A stretch of 64,000 nucleotides of DNA from contig NZ_VCGY01000001.1 of assembly GCF_016597725.1 (NCBI RefSeq), positions 682,001 through 746,000 on the forward strand. Reading direction: 5' to 3'. Of the stretch, positions 60,047 through 64,000 are shown one piece after another. The stretch is from Marinobacter sp. 1-4A. GTDB lineage: Bacteria > Pseudomonadota > Gammaproteobacteria > Pseudomonadales > Oleiphilaceae. Under the pieces are notes generated by a model that saw nothing but the letters and a program-made list of their open reading frames with translations, made no database searches and was not told the origin of the DNA. The position numbers and the translations under genes were made by a program. Within the stretch, counting starts at the first letter, position 1. The number at the start of each line of letters is the position of its first letter.

Positions 60047-60955
60047 ATGGATCAGTATGGACATTTATCCAAAGTAAATTGCATACGAACGGCAGCACTC
60101 TTACTTGTCACAATTCTGTTTCTTTCCGGGTGCAGCTCAACGCGATTGGCGTACCGTTACGCCGACTGGGGCATTGTCTGGTGGGTTGAGGATTTTATTT
60201 CGCTCTCTCAAGCTCAAGAGCAACAACTAAATGCAGACATTGAGAAGTTAAAGCAATGGCACTGTAGCACTGAGCTGCCGCGCTACCGAGCTTGGCTCAG
60301 TAATATCGACAATGATCTGGCTTCCGGCAAACCGACCTCCGAGGCTGTTGGTCGCCTTCAGGATCAACTTGTTAGCTTCTTTCCGCCTTTGATGCAGGGC
60401 ATTACACCCATTGCCATTAACCTTCTCTCCAGCCTGAGCGATGAACAGGTGCGCGAGCTGGCGGGCAACATGGAAGACAATCACCGGGAACTGGAAGAAG
60501 AATTTCTGGCTGGTAATGCTGAAACAATTGCGCAAGCAAGAGCGGAACGGACAATAGAACGAGCTGAGCGTTGGCTAGGCAATTTGAACGATAGCCAACA
60601 AACAATCGTCAAAAACTGGTCCGAAAGCCGCACAGGACAAACCAAAATCTGGCTTGAGGGCCGCAGAAACTGGCAAAAGGCACTGCTGGAAGCACTGGAG
60701 AATCGCCGGGCCCCGGGCTTTGAACAAGAAATCAGTGAGTTGATCAATAATCCGGAAGCTGGCCGTGGCGATGCCTACGCGCAAAGAATGGATGAAAGCA
60801 TGGAGGCCATGTCTTCATTAATTCAGGATCTTCTACACGCAAGCCAGCCTTCACAACTTGATCACTTGGCCCAACGCACATCGGAATTAAACGGCGACTT
60901 CAAAGCCCTTACCTGCAAGCCGGGCCCGGAAGTCGCAATGCAATCTAACCAATGA
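60047..60955 (+). CDS. DUF6279 lipoprotein
   Basis: From ATG 60047 (AAGG 6 nt upstream) the product has 302 residues: a signal peptide with lipobox LSGC (near 27), then the DUF6279 start RLAYRYADWGIVWWVEDFISLSQAQEQQL and KLKQWHCSTELPRYRAWL. The rest is a helical, charged protein (Glu/Arg-rich). Anchored at the outer or inner membrane; function unknown. Its stop abuts the convergent SDR gene at 60956. Confidence 0.87.
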   Translation: MDQYGHLSKVNCIRTAALLLVTILFLSGCSSTRLAYRYADWGIVWWVEDFISLSQAQEQQLNADIEKLKQWHCSTELPRYRAWLSNIDNDLASGKPTSEAVGRLQDQLVSFFPPLMQGITPIAINLLSSLSDEQVRELAGNMEDNHRELEEEFLAGNAETIAQARAERTIERAERWLGNLNDSQQTIVKNWSESRTGQTKIWLEGRRNWQKALLEALENRRAPGFEQEISELINNPEAGRGDAYAQRMDESMEAMSSLIQDLLHASQPSQLDHLAQRTSELNGDFKALTCKPGPEVAMQSNQ

Positions 60956-61726
60956 TTAGATTGTAAGATAACCACCGTCTGCATTGATGCAGGCGCCCGT
61001 GGTGTAGCTGGAAGCGCTTGATGCCAGATAGAGCACCGTGCCCGCCATTTCACTGGGATCCGCCACCCGCTTCATGGGGATGTGCGCCATAGCTTGTTTC
61101 TTGATGGCTTCGTTAGAGGTCAAAGCGCTGGCAAACTTGGTATCGGTAAGGCCTGGCAGCAAGGCATTCACGCGAATATTTTGCTGGCCCAGCTCCATCG
61201 CAAACGATTTAGTCATGGAGATAACCGCCGCTTTGGTGACCGAGTAAATCCCTTGGTAGTGCCCAGGATTCACACCGTTTACCGAGGCTACGTTAATGAT
61301 CGAACCACCACCGTTTTTCTTCATCAGTTGCGCGCCACGGGCACACATGAAGAAATAACCGCGAATATTTACGTCGACGGTTTTTTGGAAGGCTCCAAGA
61401 TCTGTGTCTTCAATCGGGCCGAAATACGGGTTGGCGGCGGCGTTGTTCACCAGAATATCCAACTTGCCGTGCTCTTTTTCGATATGAGCCCAAATGGCTT
61501 CAATCTGATCCATCTCGCCAATGTGGCAGGCATAGGCTTCAGCACTGAAGCCAGCCTCGCGAATACTGCTGGCTACAGCTTCACAACCGTCAATCTTGCG
61601 GCTGGTTACAATCACATGGGCGCCATAATCTGCCAGCGTGCGCGCGATGCTCTCGCCAATTCCACGGCTGGCACCGGTGATTAGGGCGGTTTTCCCGGTC
61701 AGGTCAAACAGGTCTTTCTTACTCAT
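60956..61726 (-). CDS. short-chain dehydrogenase/reductase
   Basis: 256 residues, classical SDR: TGASRGIGE near 17, NNAAANP near 92, catalytic Ser in NVASVNG near 146, YSVTK near 160 (Tyr and Lys) and PGLTDTKF near 190. Resembles 3-oxoacyl-ACP/acyl-CoA reductases or hydroxyacyl-CoA dehydrogenases. It follows a histidine phosphatase and an APH-like kinase gene on the same strand by 17 bp, a group seen with acyl-CoA metabolism genes; substrate unproven. Confidence 0.93.
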   Translation of the reverse strand: MSKKDLFDLTGKTALITGASRGIGESIARTLADYGAHVIVTSRKIDGCEAVASSIREAGFSAEAYACHIGEMDQIEAIWAHIEKEHGKLDILVNNAAANPYFGPIEDTDLGAFQKTVDVNIRGYFFMCARGAQLMKKNGGGSIINVASVNGVNPGHYQGIYSVTKAAVISMTKSFAMELGQQNIRVNALLPGLTDTKFASALTSNEAIKKQAMAHIPMKRVADPSEMAGTVLYLASSASSYTTGACINADGGYLTI

Positions 61727-61743
61727 TCGTTCACCTCAATTCG

Positions 61744-62433
61744 TTATCGGAACGTCACCAGAGCGGGGTCTTCCGCTTCAAGGTGGCTATAGTTATTGAA
61801 AACAGACAGGCTGCGGCGCCCTGAGGAGTAAAGCACACGGGTAACGCTGGTGTTGGCAATGACTTCGTTCAACCCTAATGCCCGCTCGTCGCTTAGGCTT
61901 AGCAGATGCTGACACATAACGGCGATGGGGCCGCCGGATGTGGACACCAGAACATCGCCGCCGTCCGCATACTCGATCATTTCATCAAAGGCCGCGAGAA
62001 CCCGTGCTTGGAAATCTGCCCAGGTTTCATCGTATTCGGCATCGTGCTGACCGGAGGCCCAGCGGCGAACAGCTTCAACAAATGCCTTCTGAAAGGCTGC
62101 TGCGGGCTTTGTGGACGCAGCGAGTTCTTTTGCCATGACCTGCCGATCACGCCACTGGGGACGGTAACAATTTACGATGGACTCGTGATCAAATTCGTTA
62201 AAGCCCCGAGCAACCTGCATATCCGGCAGACTAGCTCCGTACCCGGTAGCAATGGCCTCTACGGTTTCCCGGTGACGCTGTAAGTTGCCGCCAAAAATCG
62301 CTGCCGGTTCGAATTTACCGGCCATCCATCGCCCAAGAACCTTGCCTTGTTCCCAGCCCTTTTTGGAAAGTTGGTCATAGTTCTCTTTACCAAAACTGGC
62401 TTGGCCATGGCGCACCAAGTAAACAGTAGCCAT
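61744..62433 (-). CDS. histidine phosphatase superfamily protein
   Basis: 229 residues with the phosphatase N-terminus YLVRHGQASFGKENYDQLS (catalytic His in RHG) and the distal His-region STSGGPIAVMCQHLLSL. The usual second His after the SGG motif is not at its standard place (SGGPIAVM), so activity may be altered. It starts at the last base of the upstream APH-like gene (62433), indicating translational coupling. Substrate unknown. Confidence 0.88.
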   Translation of the reverse strand: MATVYLVRHGQASFGKENYDQLSKKGWEQGKVLGRWMAGKFEPAAIFGGNLQRHRETVEAIATGYGASLPDMQVARGFNEFDHESIVNCYRPQWRDRQVMAKELAASTKPAAAFQKAFVEAVRRWASGQHDAEYDETWADFQARVLAAFDEMIEYADGGDVLVSTSGGPIAVMCQHLLSLSDERALGLNEVIANTSVTRVLYSSGRRSLSVFNNYSHLEAEDPALVTFR

Positions 62434-63497
62434 TAAAGCGAGCTCTCCGAGATCAAACGCTTGCAGCGCTTTTCAAGGTAGTTCGCCGCATGACCAAACG
62501 CTGCAAAGCGCTTGTCACTGGTTTGGCCGTGGTAGAAGCGGTAATAGATCTGCTGCACGATCACCGCCAATCGGAACAGCCCGTAGATCTCATAGAAATC
62601 GAAGTTCTCTGCCCGAAAGCCCGACTTCTCCATGTAGTACGCCACCACTTCCTTACGGGTAAGCATGCCTGCACGATGGGTGGGTTGGCGGCGCAGCATC
62701 TGGAACGGCCCTTCGTCGTCCGCCTCAATCCAATAGGCCAGCGTGTTGCCCAGATCCATCAGCGGATCACCAATGGTGGCCATTTCCCAATCCAATACAC
62801 CGATCACTTCAAAAGGGTTGTCTGGGTTCAGTACCACATTGTCGAAACGGAAGTCGTTATGGATAACAACTTGCGCAATATCGTTCGGCATTTTTTCGCT
62901 GAGCCAAGTCATCACCTCCTCGAAGTCGCCAACGTCATCAGTGCGAGCCTTGCGGAATCGGTCGCTCCAGCCACCGATTTGTCGCTCAACGTAGCCCTCG
63001 CCCTTCCCCAGAGAATCGAGACCTGCGGCTTTGGCGTCAACACGGTGCAGGTCTACCATCTTGTCGATCACGCTCAGGCACAGTTTGCGCGTATCGGCTT
63101 CGTTTAACTCCAGATCGTCCGGGAAGTCTTGGCGCAAAATGATGCCTTTCATTCGCTCCATGACATAAAAATCGCACCCCAGCACATCATGATCATCGCA
63201 AATGGCGATTATGTCGGGCACATAGGGGTAAACAGGTTTCAGCGCCTGCATTACTTTCGCTTCGCGCAGCATGTCGTGGGCAGATTTTGCAATTTTCCCA
63301 AACGGTGGGCGACGCAAAACAAATGATCGGTCGCCATAGTCCACCTGATATGTCAGGTTGGAGGCGCCCCCCGGGTATTGGCGGATGACTGGCTCACCGG
63401 TCAGATTGGGGATGGCCCCTTTCATGAAGTGATCTACTGCTGCAAGATCCAGTTCTTCACCTTCGCGAATATCTTGTGCCTGATCAATCTGGGTCAT
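62433..63497 (-). CDS. aminoglycoside-phosphotransferase-like kinase (ACAD10/FadE36 type)
   Basis: 354 residues. Protein-kinase-like fold: RQYPGGASNLTYQVDYGDRSFVLRRPP near 39, the catalytic loop VVIHNDFRFDNVVL near 212 (HxDxxxxN) and the metal Asp in IGVLDWEMATIGDPLMDLGN near 233. These are common beside acyl-CoA dehydrogenases, where related domains phosphorylate 4-hydroxyacyl-CoAs. Its 3' end overlaps the phosphatase gene by one base. The SDR at the window edge is 31 bp upstream on the same strand. Confidence 0.92.
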   Translation of the reverse strand: MTQIDQAQDIREGEELDLAAVDHFMKGAIPNLTGEPVIRQYPGGASNLTYQVDYGDRSFVLRRPPFGKIAKSAHDMLREAKVMQALKPVYPYVPDIIAICDDHDVLGCDFYVMERMKGIILRQDFPDDLELNEADTRKLCLSVIDKMVDLHRVDAKAAGLDSLGKGEGYVERQIGGWSDRFRKARTDDVGDFEEVMTWLSEKMPNDIAQVVIHNDFRFDNVVLNPDNPFEVIGVLDWEMATIGDPLMDLGNTLAYWIEADDEGPFQMLRRQPTHRAGMLTRKEVVAYYMEKSGFRAENFDFYEIYGLFRLAVIVQQIYYRFYHGQTSDKRFAAFGHAANYLEKRCKRLISESSL

Positions 63498-63528
63498 TCA
63501 TCTCTCTCCTTTTGTTCCCGGGTGCTGG

Positions 63529-64000
63529 TCAGGCTTTGGCCTTGTTGCCCATCTTTTTCATCCAGCGTTTACTTTCTTCGTACATGAGTTTGTCAAACAC
63601 CGCTGGCGCATAGCGCTTGAGTATCCACAGACGGCGCTCTTTCACATGGGGCAGTACCCAGAAGTCATTTTTCTTTACCGAGCGAACGATATCGTCGGCA
63701 ACCTGATCGGCAGTGATTGTTGAACGCTTCATCAGCTTGTTCACGTTCTGCTGAATTCCGGGAATGTCCGAACGCATGCTCTGAGTGAGGTTTGTCTGGA
63801 AAAACGCTGGGCATACGCAGCTTACGTGTATGCCATCACCACGCAGTTCCTGTCGCAAGGTTTCTGACAATGCTATAACACTGGCTTTGGATACGTTGTA
63901 GCTGTCCATCAGCGGCGCAAGCATAAGGCCCGCCATGGAGGCGATGTTCACGAAGGTTCCTGAGCCCTGCTTTTTGAACTGCGGTGTAAATGCTTTACAG
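63529..64000 (-). CDS. short-chain dehydrogenase, 5' part outside the window
   Basis: The minus-strand frame is open from base 64000 to the stop at 63529. The visible 157 residues are the C-terminal half: GTFVNIASMAGLMLAPLMDSYNVSKASVIALSETLRQEL with the catalytic Ser and YNVSK, then VSCVCPAFFQTNL. The C-terminal RRLWILKRYAPAVFDKLMYEESKRWMKKMG is typical of long SDRs in lipid metabolism. A GTG at 63951 is internal, not the start. Same operon direction as the three genes downstream. Confidence 0.9.
   Translation of the reverse strand, partial: CKAFTPQFKKQGSGTFVNIASMAGLMLAPLMDSYNVSKASVIALSETLRQELRGDGIHVSCVCPAFFQTNLTQSMRSDIPGIQQNVNKLMKRSTITADQVADDIVRSVKKNDFWVLPHVKERRLWILKRYAPAVFDKLMYEESKRWMKKMGNKAKA

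Noticed and set aside
1..64000. tRNA, rRNA, insertion sequences, integrase or attachment sites
   Set aside because: No T-loop-like GGTTCRAATCC in a tRNA setting, no transposase or integrase product and no long direct repeats were recognised by eye; a tRNAscan or IS search would settle this.

Overview
The window looks like chromosomal DNA of a marine gammaproteobacterium of the Marinobacter type. This is judged from the protein families and gene neighbourhoods (complete valine-degradation operon with a divergent AraC activator, ArgP/ArgO pair, DUF6801/DUF6160 surface-protein locus, CCGSCS-type peptide, RluF, OsmC-YcaO fusion) and from the moderate GC content; no rRNA, tRNA, CRISPR array, transposase or integrase was seen.

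Layout. 1-7.9 kb: a type I secretion locus read on the minus strand (ABC exporter, membrane fusion protein, TolC-like outer-membrane protein) followed by a very large secreted protein with a DUF4214 N-terminus and calcium-binding-like Gly/Asp repeats; its 3' end lies beyond the window. 8-9.2 kb: a small VanZ-like membrane protein, two tandem DUF6447 paralogues (one with a histone-H1-like Lys/Ala tail) and a probable ~70-nt small RNA with its own promoter and terminator. The palindrome AATTGATCAATT sits both at the small-RNA start and in the promoter region of the secreted-protein gene. 9.2-15.1 kb: a minus-strand glycan-priming cluster (cysQ, small phosphoglycosyl transferase, beta-CASP metallo-beta-lactamase protein, NAD-dependent reductase, long-chain UDP-sugar 4,6-dehydratase). 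15.3-20.3 kb: a lipoprotein, a second beta-CASP protein preceded by attenuator-like repeats, and a translationally coupled MscS channel. 20.3-23.2 kb: a possible accessory patch with an AAA ATPase, a class 3 lipase that overlaps it convergently, and a DUF6795 exported protein.

23.4-29.5 kb: RRM protein, YkgJ-type cysteine-cluster protein, diaminopimelate dehydrogenase coupled to an OsmC-YcaO fusion, a DMT transporter and a RES/Xre toxin-antitoxin pair with a clear sigma-70 promoter. 29.6-36.3 kb: the complete lower valine pathway from isobutyryl-CoA (mmsA, acyl-CoA dehydrogenase, enoyl-CoA hydratase, HIBYL-CoA hydrolase, mmsB) with a divergent AraC regulator. 36.4-42.7 kb: mixed single genes (SRPBCC, ODP-type metallo-beta-lactamase, YebC, glutamine amidotransferase, phospholipase D-like, methyltransferase, OruR-like AraC regulator). 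43-45.7 kb: exported DUF6801/ASH-repeat protein and DUF6160 protein. 45.8-64 kb: housekeeping and small genes (rluF, arfB, argO/argP, CPBP protease, crotonase, csp, diguanylate cyclase, copper chaperone, yaiI, PQQ aldose dehydrogenase, tandem-thioredoxin-fold GST, PBP4-type dacB, DUF6279 lipoprotein), ending in a minus-strand run (SDR, histidine phosphatase, APH-like kinase, SDR) that leaves the window.

The parts most worth a second look are the secretion/DUF6447/small-RNA region with its shared palindrome, the DUF6801-DUF6160 locus, the lipase/DUF6795 patch, and two small genes: a 58-residue Cys-rich peptide at 53333-53509 and a 32-residue one-helix membrane peptide at 55155-55253.
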